From NCBI GenBank assembly GCA_022393335.1, contig JAJEKB010021302.1:433529-497528 (forward strand): DNA of 64,000 nt, read 5' to 3'. The notes under the pieces were generated by a model that ran no database searches, was not told the origin of the DNA, and worked only from the letters and a program-made list of their open reading frames with translations. This document shows, one piece after another, positions 46,461 to 57,100 of the stretch (its first letter is position 1; the number at the start of each line of letters is the position of its first letter). The translations under genes were made by a program, and so were the position numbers. Source of the stretch: Macrotrachela quadricornifera (lineage: Eukaryota > Rotifera > Eurotatoria > Philodinida > Philodinidae).

Positions 46461-47671
46461 ACGGGTGGGCTATAAAGAATGATGGTCTCCGTATTTCTTT
46501 AATTTCTCCACCAATTTTCATTCATCCCATCTGTTTTTTTTTTGAACAAATCAGTGTTCGATTCTCTAGAAAGTTGGGTATTTTATTTTGAATTTGGTTA
46601 GATTAGTTTCATTCCATATTATGAAAAGTAAAGACCTTCAAAAGCTTGTTCTTTCAAAGTACGAAAATGGTGACGGGCCAACAAAGATTTTTCGAGATCT
46701 CAACGGTACCATTAGTCTTCCGACAATTGAACGGTGGTGCAAACGCATCCATGACACCGGTTGTATCAATCTATCAAAATCATCTGGTCGCTCGAGAACA
46801 ATTCGAACGAAAGCAGCCATCCGAAAGATTAAATACCAGGTGCAACGACGAAAGTCTGTGTCCTCGCGAAAACTAGCTCGTGATTTGCGTATTTCTTGAA
46901 CAAGTGTTCGTAGAGTGCTCAAGGATGATCTAAAACTTGAGGCCTACAAAATACAAAATGAACCATTGCTCACCGATGAGCATAAAGAAAAAAGAATAAA
47001 GTTTGCTAACTGGATACGAACAAACTCCCGAAAAGAAAACACAAACCAAAGGGAGTATTCGGCAAAAACGTAAATTTCCGCAAAAGGTTATGGTTTGGCT
47101 TGGAGTTTGCTCTAAAGGTGTATCACCTCTAGTGAGTTTCGAGAGTGGCACAGTCGATCATGATCGTTATATCAAGGAAGTGCTTCCAGTCGCTCTCAAG
47201 TATGGCAATGACATGTTTAAAACGATTGGACCTTCTAACAAGATGGTGCGAAGCCACATATCCATGCAAAAATACAGGAATGGTGTGCCAAAAAATTTCC
47301 CTTTTTCATTGACGGGGATCATTGGCCTCCAAACAGTCCTGATTTAAATCCATTGGACTACTGTATATGGGACGAATTCGCACGAATGATCAAGTGGAAT
47401 ACAGTGACATCTAAAAAGACACTGATGGTGGCGTTAAAACGTGCAGTCAAAAAAATTTCAAAAGATGTTGTCTTTGAAAGTTGCTCGTCTTGGACTAATC
47501 GATTATATCGATTATCTCAAGATAAGGGAAATTATTTAAAATAATAAAAATAGCTATTTTTGTAGAGAATTGAACGACGAATTTTTCAAAAAACAAATTA
47601 GATCGAAAGTGTAAAAAATAGCAGAGAAATTCAAGAAATACGGGGACCATCATTCTTTATGGCCCACCCGT
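46461..47671 (+). mobile_element. mariner-type transposon, 1211 bp, dead
   Basis: Inverted repeats of about 39 bp with two mismatches, starting ACGGGTGGGC at both ends. TA duplications at 46459-46460 and 47672-47673. Contains the transposase pseudogene at 46621-47544. Confidence 0.93.
46621..47544 (+). pseudogene. mariner transposase pseudogene
   Basis: N-terminal helix-turn-helix part (KYENGDGPTKIFRDLNG, SLPTIERWCKRI) is intact from ATG 46621 to a stop at 46897-46899. Reading continues in frame (TSVRRVLKDDLK) to KFANWIRTN, where a deletion has removed the block with the first catalytic Asp. FPQKVMVWLGVCSKGV follows in another frame. The block with the second Asp is degraded. The last part, WPPNSPDLNPLDYCIWDE to LYRLSQDKGNYLK, is well kept in a third frame. 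With two catalytic blocks damaged it cannot be active. Confidence 0.9.
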
Positions 47672-48998
47672 TAGAAGTTATAATAATGGAATGTAATATT
47701 ACTTAATTGTAATTCAACATTTTTTTTCGATTGTCATTAATATTATTTTAAGATATTTTCTACTATTTGAATCTATTCTAAAATTGAGTAAATTGTTTAT
47801 TGAAATAAAATTGCAAAGAAAATATGAATAAAATAAGAGAATATTTGTGTATTTAACATATACTTTGCAATAATATTATTAAATAATAATCTTCTTCAAA
47901 ATAAATTATACAAACATTCAAAAAACCTTCATTATGTAATCTTTCATTCAATCATGATGAAAACTCAAGAGGAAAGTGTTGTACCTCAGCACTTTTTACT
48001 AGAAAAGATCCATTTGCGCTATATGATTGTTGGTTGTAGTTCAGCATGAAAATGTGCATTTAAAGAGAAATATGTGTTTGGACATCCATCTTGGCGCCTT
48101 TTTCGAGTCATTAAGCTTGTGATCCCTCTTTTCTGCTAAAAAGGTAAGAATTTTAAAAAAGGAGTTTGAGATGAACTTACAAACAAAAAAAATTTTAATA
48201 TATTGGCAAAACCTAGACTGAGAAATCTTTGCGCCAGAATGAGTTATTTTTGACTCTTGTTTGGTTCATATCTCTATCAAACGTCAGTAAGTCAACCTGA
48301 GAATTTTACCATAGCCACTCCATTCCAATCCCAGCATATGCTCCAAATTTTAGCCCATTTAAATGTTCCTGCGTTGAGATCAATTTTTGGGTGACGGCGG
48401 GATGGAATTTATTGCCTTAGTGACTAAGGAAAAAAAAAGTTTCTGGATCATAGCCCCACTTTCATCTATTCTTTCCCATTAGTAGCCAAGAAACTAACTT
48501 TACTTTTAATGGAACACGAAGAATATCATAAGCTCACACCACAGTAATTTCAATTTTCGCATTCTTTTTGATTTTCTAGTCTGCCTCAATTCCTTCATTT
48601 CATTCTCAAACTCCTACACCCTGTGATTTACGCTTCTCCACATATTTTCACATATCATTCTATTATTTTCGCAATTCTACTAATTTCCAAAATGCCATGA
48701 GGCATAAAACGCTTTACTAATGCACATTATTAAGGACTGCCTAAAAATAGCTTATTCTTTCCACCATCATGTCTCCTCACATCTCTTCGCGTGTATTTGT
48801 CCTCACCCTCACTTATCCCTTCTCTCAAGTAGAAACGACAGTATTTTTTTCACGGTATTATTACATTAACTATGAGTAACATTCTTCATAAACTTGTAAA
48901 GCAGAAATTGTGATAAAATACATCTATATTTATTTTTCTTTTCTCAAAGTTGGAAGATTTTTTCGTGAAAGTTTTCTCTTACTTCCTTCTCAAGATGC
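47672..48998. other. Intergenic, with repeat R3 copy
   Basis: No gene. It holds repeat R3 copy B (48080-48418) and a CCTCACCCTCAC word near 48803. Confidence 0.45.
48080..48418. repeat. Dispersed repeat family R3, copy B (partial)
   Basis: Shares TTTTTCGAGTCATTAAGCTT, TTTTAAAAAAGGAG, ATATCTCTATCAAACGTCAG and GTTGAGATCAATTTTTGGG with copies at 16188-16631 and 63097-63819. The left end seems truncated. Confidence 0.6.
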
Positions 48999-49005
48999 TA
49001 TATAA
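48999..49005 (+). promoter_or_regulatory. Putative TATA box
   Basis: TATATAA 82 bp upstream of the ATG at 49087, a plausible core promoter position. Confidence 0.5.
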
Positions 49006-49086
49006 GCAGCATCATCACTCTGAATTCTACAGTATTTCACTTTTGCCGACCAGCAAATAGAACTTGCCCCGCTGCAAAACATCGAC

Positions 49087-49587
49087 ATGGCATTTCTTCA
49101 AAGTAACGAAATTGGTATAAAAGATGTTGGTCAAAGTGCAACAGTCCCTGAAAATGATGTAGCAAAAGTAATGTACTATCTTAATTGTGTCTGTTATGCA
49201 ATAGATTGCAATGATGATCCAGATATACGTCGTTTTACGAATTATAACAATTGGCGAAGTTTATCAGTAGATGAACAAAAACAATTACTCATACTCTGTT
49301 ATACTCTCAGTCCAGATATCTTCAATAATAAAGTCTTCTTTCAAAGTGATGCATTATGTCAAAATTCATCAAATAAGTTCTATGAAATTAGTCAACTTCG
49401 CCATCAAGTTCTCGCTGTCTCAACTATCATGGTTGCTGGTCGCACTCGACAAGTGAACAAGATAATGACGTACAAAATGTTCTGGATGCGCTATTATTAT
49501 TTGGAACCAATGAAGCGCTTAGCTGCACGTTTCGCTGAACAAGAACGACAAAATCAGCGTCGATCATCAACTTGTACTATTTCATAA
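49087..49587 (+). CDS. Conserved-looking protein of unknown function, 166 aa
   Basis: A single-exon ORF with ATG and a TATA box 82 bp upstream. I do not recognise a named domain. It has an ordered middle part (MYYLNCVCYAIDCNDDPDIR, NWRSLSVDEQKQLLILCYTL) and a basic, aromatic C-terminal helix (MTYKMFWMRYYYLEPMKRLA), then a polar tail. The last four residues are CTIS, which fits a CaaX prenylation box with Ser at the end (farnesyl type). The protein may therefore be membrane-anchored; this is inference. No signal peptide or transmembrane segment. Neighbours give no clue to its role. Confidence 0.7.
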   Translation: MAFLQSNEIGIKDVGQSATVPENDVAKVMYYLNCVCYAIDCNDDPDIRRFTNYNNWRSLSVDEQKQLLILCYTLSPDIFNNKVFFQSDALCQNSSNKFYEISQLRHQVLAVSTIMVAGRTRQVNKIMTYKMFWMRYYYLEPMKRLAARFAEQERQNQRRSSTCTIS

Positions 49588-52500
49588 ATAGAGCACAATT
49601 ATTTTTTTTTTCATATTATAATGAAGCATGACCTTCATGAATACGTTTCCTTCTAAAAACTCATCCGTGATTGTATTGCTATAAAGACAGAATCAAGTCT
49701 CTGTTTCTTTCTTTCTTTCTTCCTTTCTTTTGCACTTCCTACTTTGCGAACAACAGAACGGAACAAACCGTTTTGATGGTTGCAACCATTTTCATTTCAT
49801 CCTTCATATAACCTGTGTATTTGTCAATTATACGTTACCGCATTATAACTTGGAAACAAATGCAGTGCATTGAAAAAAATAAATTTTTCTTACAATATGA
49901 CTCGACACGATTTAAGCCGTCTATAAATGCAGAATAAGCCCCTTTTCATTTCTTTCCTCCGCATTTTCTAGAGGGGAAGTAGCGTTCGTCGAATGTCGAA
50001 TGATTATCCATCGAAAGGATTTTTCGTCAAAATCACTAAAATAGTATTATTTACTATTTAATTAAGTGTATGTTTAAGGAGGTTTATTTTACAGAAAGTA
50101 CGACATATTTGATTGAATGTTTTATTTATGAGGTAATGGATGAAAAATATGAATACTCATGAGCATTTTGAAAGAAAGGTTTGAATGAGTTGTTAAATAA
50201 TTTTTGATACTGTCAGTAGTAGATTCACCAACAATTAGTCTTAATTTTTGTGCTTCATGCTACATCGAGCACGATGTTGCATATGCTTTTGCCATTATTC
50301 TACTGTGTTGATGATGCTATAAAGGTATAAAAAATTTTTTTTTATATCTGAAGTCATGTTGTAAGCGGTATTTGAACGATCGTTTGTTATGTCCATGATT
50401 ATCTTGGTTTGTTGATCAAATATATATCAGGCAAATATACTGTTGAGCTTTGTTAATCCTAAATCTTGATAATCACACGTTTTCGAGAAAGCTTTCATTG
50501 AAAGACAATTTTTGAACAAAATAATTTCATTTGTGAGTGTTTGTTCCTCGTGAATCAGTTTTTAAATCACTTTTGCTGAATGAATCTGAACATAAATGTA
50601 TTTATAAGGTTATATCATACATGCAACGGTGACAACTAATTTTTAGGCACCATTAGTCACTATTGTCCTGGAGGCGTATAAATTAATTTCAATCAAAAGT
50701 TTACCTACAATGTATTATCTACTCTGTCTTCCTACTTTTTAAACTTGTCATAATCTGAACAGAATGGTTTTACTTTTTTTACTGTCGCATTACTTGCTTC
50801 TTTTGATTATTGTTTTCTAATTTTCGGGTAACAGCTAGCACAGCGTCTTTAGGTACTACGGTCAGACTCTTCTATCTCTTCGATTTTATGATCCATAAAT
50901 TTGCGCTTCAGTCAACTTGTTGAACGTTCTCTCGAACTAGGTTTTAGATGTTCGAATAGTACGCCGAGAAGGTAAGATGGCGCAAGACTATTACGAAACT
51001 GTAGCATCGTCATACAGTTGGTATCATAATTTTCTTTGTAAATCCAATAAGCATTTATTATTGATATTGCAAATATCATCTCAAATGTCACATTTTAATA
51101 CGACTTTCTAGACCGTCTAAGGCATGTATACGATTTTGATATCCGATCGGATAAATCTATATCTTGTTTTTCTTTGTTGACTCACACCTTTACCCTTCAT
51201 GCAAATGGAAGGAAATTTTTCTTCTTTATTTCCTTGTTACTGTACAATACATAAAACACAGAAAAAAACAATCTCGAATAACTATTCAGTTCGATGTGAT
51301 AAAAGACCTATCGTGCGCATGAAGATTAATATGTTGAAGCTATCCCATGTCATCAAAATCGCCTTGTTTTGGACGATTAATCGACGATTTTTTAAAATAA
51401 TGATGTTAAACCTTGATTTCAAGAAAAAAATCACCAATTAATCGCGATTAATCGGGGATATTGGTACTGAGTTGCCACTAAATCACGGATTTACTGAATT
51501 TAATATTTTTCAATTCCGAAGAGTAAACAGCAATTCTAAACGAGCCATTGACGATTCAAATCAGTAGCTCTGTTATGTGAAAAATGATTATTCATAAAAT
51601 AAATTTCTACTATTGATGGGATTCTATGAATAAAAGACCTTTTTTTTATTTTGACACACCACTTCATAAGTGTCTTACTCCTGCCAGAGGTAAAATTCGA
51701 CTGTTGTACTACCCATTTCAAAGAAAAAAGGCGGATGAAAACGTATCGAACCATATAAGACAATAACTTTTAACTTGAAGTTTTGAAACTGTTTTGCAAT
51801 AATTGTATAAAGCAATCTCTTAAAAATAGGTCTGAGTTTTCTAGAAAAAATTAGAAAAAAACTCAGAAAACTGAGTTTTTGTATAGAAATTGCTGGCAAA
51901 ATAGACTCGAATTGTCTGATATAGTACTTTCATAGAGCAGCAGTCTTTTATTCTAACATGGCTATAGATCACTATTTATTTATGAAATAAGTTTCAACAA
52001 TTTTATATGAATCGATGCGTCGAATTAGCTTCTTTACAATGGTGAAAACGACAGCTTTCTATCTTGTTCCTATCAAAAGTTATTCAAAAAATATCCACCC
52101 GCCTTTTATTTTGAAATGGACAGTAGTGACACGAAAAACCATACTCAATCTGTCGTTTAATATCTGTGCAAGCCGGCTTCAACTCGGCTCACTACACTCG
52201 AATATTAGTAAACTGAGATAGTCGTGTCGTTTAATGGTGCAAAAAGATGTGAAATGAGAACTTATCTGAATTCTATTTATTTTTGTTCTACCTCGTGGAA
52301 GGCTTTTGCATACTCTTCACGTTTTGTTTCTTATCTTTAATACCATCTAAACACAAAAAAGTGTCCTCGCGCTCGCAATTGTTATGTCGTCATTGTTTTC
52401 AAATGAAACTTTCATTTGATAGATAATACAGCTATTTTTATTCCATTTTGTTACTTTACCATATAAGGTTTGTGCCATCGAAATCAATGATGCCGACCGA

Positions 52501-54140
52501 AAATCTAGACTTCAGCGTAGGAGATGCTAAAATTTCTTACGTGTATAGATCATCCTTCGAATGAAGGAACGCGTGTAGAGGCACAGCAGTACTCTTGAAT
52601 TCATTTATCCCTATCCCAGAGCATTGCATGAATATGAGTGAATTGAAACTTTTTGGGTACAATTGACCAAAAAAAAATGAAAGTAGGCTTAAACAGGTTT
52701 TAAGTAGTGCATTTTATTATACTCTATGCCTGTATTACACGGTAAAAGTTTCCCAACACTTTATTGGATATTAAGGGGAATAGGCGATGTACAGTTCAAT
52801 TTCTGTTTAATTTAATGGTAAAATTGACTTTATTTGTTAAAAATGCTTAAAACATTTTTTTAGCTTTGCATGAAAAACGAGTAGTCAGAACGATTCCCAA
52901 TGTACTCAGATTTGATCACAGAATTTTACTGAGTTAAATTTTAATTGAAAAGAACGTTTTCAAATCGATTTAACTAGAAATATCTACGAAAAAGTGTAAC
53001 TCTACATTTTTTAGTATAATTTAGATTTCTCTTGAAAGGTACATGATAGAGAGCTGAAATTTTCACCACTTAAAGAACTTTTTGTTTTACATCTACTGTA
53101 AAAATTTGAGTCAAATCGGATGACCAGTTCGAAAATTATAAAAGAGGTAATAGTCAAATTGTAACTCTACAAAGTGAGCACACGACCCATTTTTTCAAAA
53201 GTTCTCTCTCTTCTCATACGTTCTTTGCTCCATCAGCTCTCTTTGCGATAGAGCTAGAATTATGTTTGTGTAACTCTACGCAAAAATTCACAAGTGTCTG
53301 TAAAATGATGTGATCGTTAGATGAAGAGAAAGGAAAGGAATAAAATTCAAACGAATTTTATATTTTGAAAAAGCGTCGAACGCTGTACAAACTTGCCTAT
53401 TTGTATCTTTTTTCTCTTGTTTTATTGTAGTCAGAAAATCACCATTTCTGTACACGCGTCAACAAAAACTGACGTTTTTTTTATCATATATTCCTTATAG
53501 GTCAGCCCCAGTATGGGCTAGAGCACTGAAATTTTGTGTGGGTGTGGGATGGTTAAAGGCTAATATTGTGTAAAAAAATCGTTTAAATTGGTTGAGTAGA
53601 AAACAAGTTGTTGACCAAATAGAGCTAAAATCTGAATTGTACCAAAAAGTTGCAATTTACTCATATATATATATATACTCCTCTATGAGGGATGCATCGT
53701 ACTTTGATACTTTAATACACTTCAAATACGTTAAAGTAGCTGAAAGTACTCTGAAGTCTAAAAATGTACCGTTTTTATCTTTATGGAAGACACGCTGATG
53801 AAGTTGTCACTCGATGCGAGTAATTTGACTCTAAATCGTTTACATATGATAGACTGATTTCAAGAAAATAGTCATATTCTGTCAAACTTGACTAAAAGTC
53901 TTCTTAGCCGAGATATCCAAATTCATAGGTAATTTGTTAAAACTTTGAAGATTGGTTTTTCCGACCTGTAAAGGTCCACCTATAATAGATTTAGTGAAAT
54001 TTCGAGAATTTCATTTCGATTGGCGGAGAGAAACACACTAGCAATATAACGCTTTGACAACTCATCCTTTCCTTTTTTTCTTCCCACCTTTTCAGATTTT
54101 TTTACAAATTGTCAGCGGGATCAATTTTCTTCATATTATA
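49588..54140. other. Long intergenic region, no gene seen
   Basis: 4.5 kb of AT-rich sequence. It holds a CTTT-type microsatellite near 49705-49732 and a short AT dinucleotide run near 53665. Open frames of 60-80 codons (e.g. 51199, 52015, 53592) lack motifs and some lack an ATG. Confidence 0.45.
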
Positions 54141-57100
54141 ATGTTTTTTGATGTGTTCTTTTCTATTACACCTACACCTGTCGATGGCAAATGCCCTTCA
54201 GAGCGAGAAATGTGGCAAAACGCATTTGATCAGATTCGGTTAGCCGACGACCTTGGATATGGAGTTGCTTGGTTTGCAGAGTCGCATCTATCTCATCATG
54301 CTCAGCTGCAAAACAATAATCCGGTGTGTCCAACATTTGAGGGCGAAATAGGACTAAATACAGACTTTCCACTACTTGCAAGTCGAGTTTTGAGTATAAC
54401 AAAGCATATTGGAGTGGGTTCTGCCGTTCAGAATATTTTGTCTAACGGTGGACCTGTTGCAAATGCAGAGCGTATTGCACAACTTGTCTCTATGCATCAT
54501 GCTCTTTCTGATTTTCCGAATCGAGAAATTCATGTTGCTTTTTCTGCGGGAAGATTCGAATATGCTCGACGTGGATTTGGTATTCTGCCTCGGAATGAGT
54601 TAGAAGCACTGGTCTGGGACGAACTTCAGCCCTTGATTTTTCAAGAAGCAATGGAAGTATATCTACGATTACTGAGAGGAGATGTTTTACAATCTACTCA
54701 CTTAATACCCTGTGTGTTAGCATCTGGTAAAGTTGCGGATCAGGCAAAGTGGTCGGCATTGATTCGTGCACTGAAACAACGCGAACAACTCAATGTTGTT
54801 GAGAAAGAAAAGCAAGATGTGGACAAAATGGGTGAAAAACTGGCGTGGTGTATGGATGTTCGGCGAATCGATGATTATCAAGTGCAGTTTCCGTTTCGAT
54901 TTATATATCCTGATCAACATATTGGAGTGATTTCAAAACTGTTCGATGCTTCTTGTTTGCGATTGTTACTTGCGTCACATGATCCATTATTGCAACGATT
55001 AGCAAACAAGTGGCTCCCTGTTCAAGTTGCAAATCTATCAGTTACAGCTCCCGAAATTATTGAGCAGACGCATGAATTGATGAAAGAGGCCTATCATCCA
55101 TCTGGTGGAAAATGGAAACGTGAATATATGCCTCGCACTGTACTTGTATTTCTAAATGCAGACTCTGACCTCACACAAGTCGAACAGAATCAAGCTGCAC
55201 ATTGTGCAGCAATTAATGCTCTCAAAGCGTATTGGAAAGCGGTCGAAGGAACGATCCTTGATGAAAATTCTCCAGTACATAATCTGCGAAATGCCGTATG
55301 GGGATGTCCAGTACAAATTGCATCTCAATTGAGAAACGGATATCATCCTGAAGATCGTCTCATGTTGTGGTTTGATTTTTTCAATCATGATTCAGCGGCT
55401 GTGTGCCGGTCAATGCGTATCTTCATGGAACAAGTTGTTCCTCTTATGCAAGATGGAGGTACGTTGGATTTGATGCAACCAGAATGGATTGTGATGAATA
55501 GTTTCAATGCCTTACAACAAGAAGATGAACATCACCAATCAATCACTACTCTTCGACGCAGATCATCTGCTCTTTTTCGACGCAGATCATCTGTTATTCT
55601 TCGACGTAGATCAACTGTTACCACTCGACGTGAAATTGTTCTCATCATTGATCTTCTTCCTCCTACTGAAGGTATCAATGAAGCACAGTGGACAAACGAA
55701 TGGCTTACGAACAGTAGTCCGAGTATTGAAACGCAAATTTTCGAAGCTATCAATGGTTGTTGGCCAACTCATTCAGACTTGATTGGATGTTTGGGTGTTG
55801 TAATGACTGGATCGCCTTTTTCATGTATGAATGATTACCCTCATACAGAATCGCTCTTTGCCTTCTTCAAGAAAGTTATTCAACTGGAAGTCCCTATTCT
55901 TACCATTTGCTACAGTGCTCAAATGTTGGTTCGTTGGCTTGTAGGCAAAGAATATGTTAAGCGTTTGTCAGAGTCGCTCGTTGGTTTCGTTCATATAGAA
56001 CCACTTCCAGATCGCGGTCTTGGTCGTTATTTTTCTCTGTTGAACGATGTGATAGATGGATCGATGATTTCTGCAGTCTCACAAAATGATGCTTTCGTTT
56101 TGCCGGACGAATTCAAGGAGTTTTCTGTCCACATTGGATCAACAGTACAAAAAACTCGATTTGTTCACGGAGCATCTGCAACTAAATGGAAATATCAAGC
56201 ATTCAAACTTGTAGGTTTACCCGTTTGGGGCATTCAATTCCATCCTAACTGGTCTGCAGAGGCAGCCGAAAACGTATTCCATTTTCATAAGTCAAGCGAT
56301 CCGAACGTCGTGGTTGAAAGACAAGGCATTATCGACGAGGATAAACGGCACGATGTGGCCCAACAATTTTTGTCAGCATGTCGTCACCATATGGTGCTAA
56401 AATTGGTAATTAGCATTCAAATGTCTGGTCTTACGAATCTTTCGATTTCAAGCTATGTTGCTCGAAAGTATGAAGCTGTTGCAGCGTCTGAAATGCAGCT
56501 TCAAGGTGTACACTCCCAAAGTAATGGATTGGTGCTTCCCGGATACATTTCGTTATCTGGATCTGCAATGCGAATGGCGTATCGAGTGATTGTCGTGCCA
56601 AATACATCGCATAGTTTGAATCTGGAGAGTGAACTTGATGCTGCTATCAAAAATGTCTTTAACAAAGTGAATATGATAGTGAACAATTGGAACAGCGAAT
56701 CCGAAATATCTAAAATTGTAAAGAATTTTCAAAATGGTGCAGAAAGTGTAATTTTGTCACCACTGTTGGCACGTATTTTTCGAACAGCCTTTGAAGTCCA
56801 TGAGGTAACGGATAAAACTTTCGATCCTACTGTTGGTGGCATCAAGAAACTTTGGAAATCGTCAGGTACATTACCTCCAACCGATATAGAAGTCTTTTCG
56901 TCAGCAATGGGACTTTCACGGTTGTATTCCCTATGTGCAGGCGACAACAACAATCCTGTTGAGTTGCATAGAATAAAGTGCAATACAGATCACACTGAAG
57001 CATGTATTGACTTAGATTTGTGCTCTATTGCCAAAGGATTTGCCATGGATCTCTTATGCGATATTCTCCAAGACATGGAAATCGAAGATTATTCTGTTCA

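Noticed and set aside
46461..47671. Active mariner
   Set aside because: The ends are good, but the transposase has a stop, frame changes and loss of two catalytic blocks.
54054..54140. Upstream start for the four-domain flavoenzyme
   Set aside because: The frame is open but begins with TTG and encodes a low-complexity Phe/Pro-rich stretch. The ATG at 54141 directly precedes the family's normal start (VFFSITPTPVDG).
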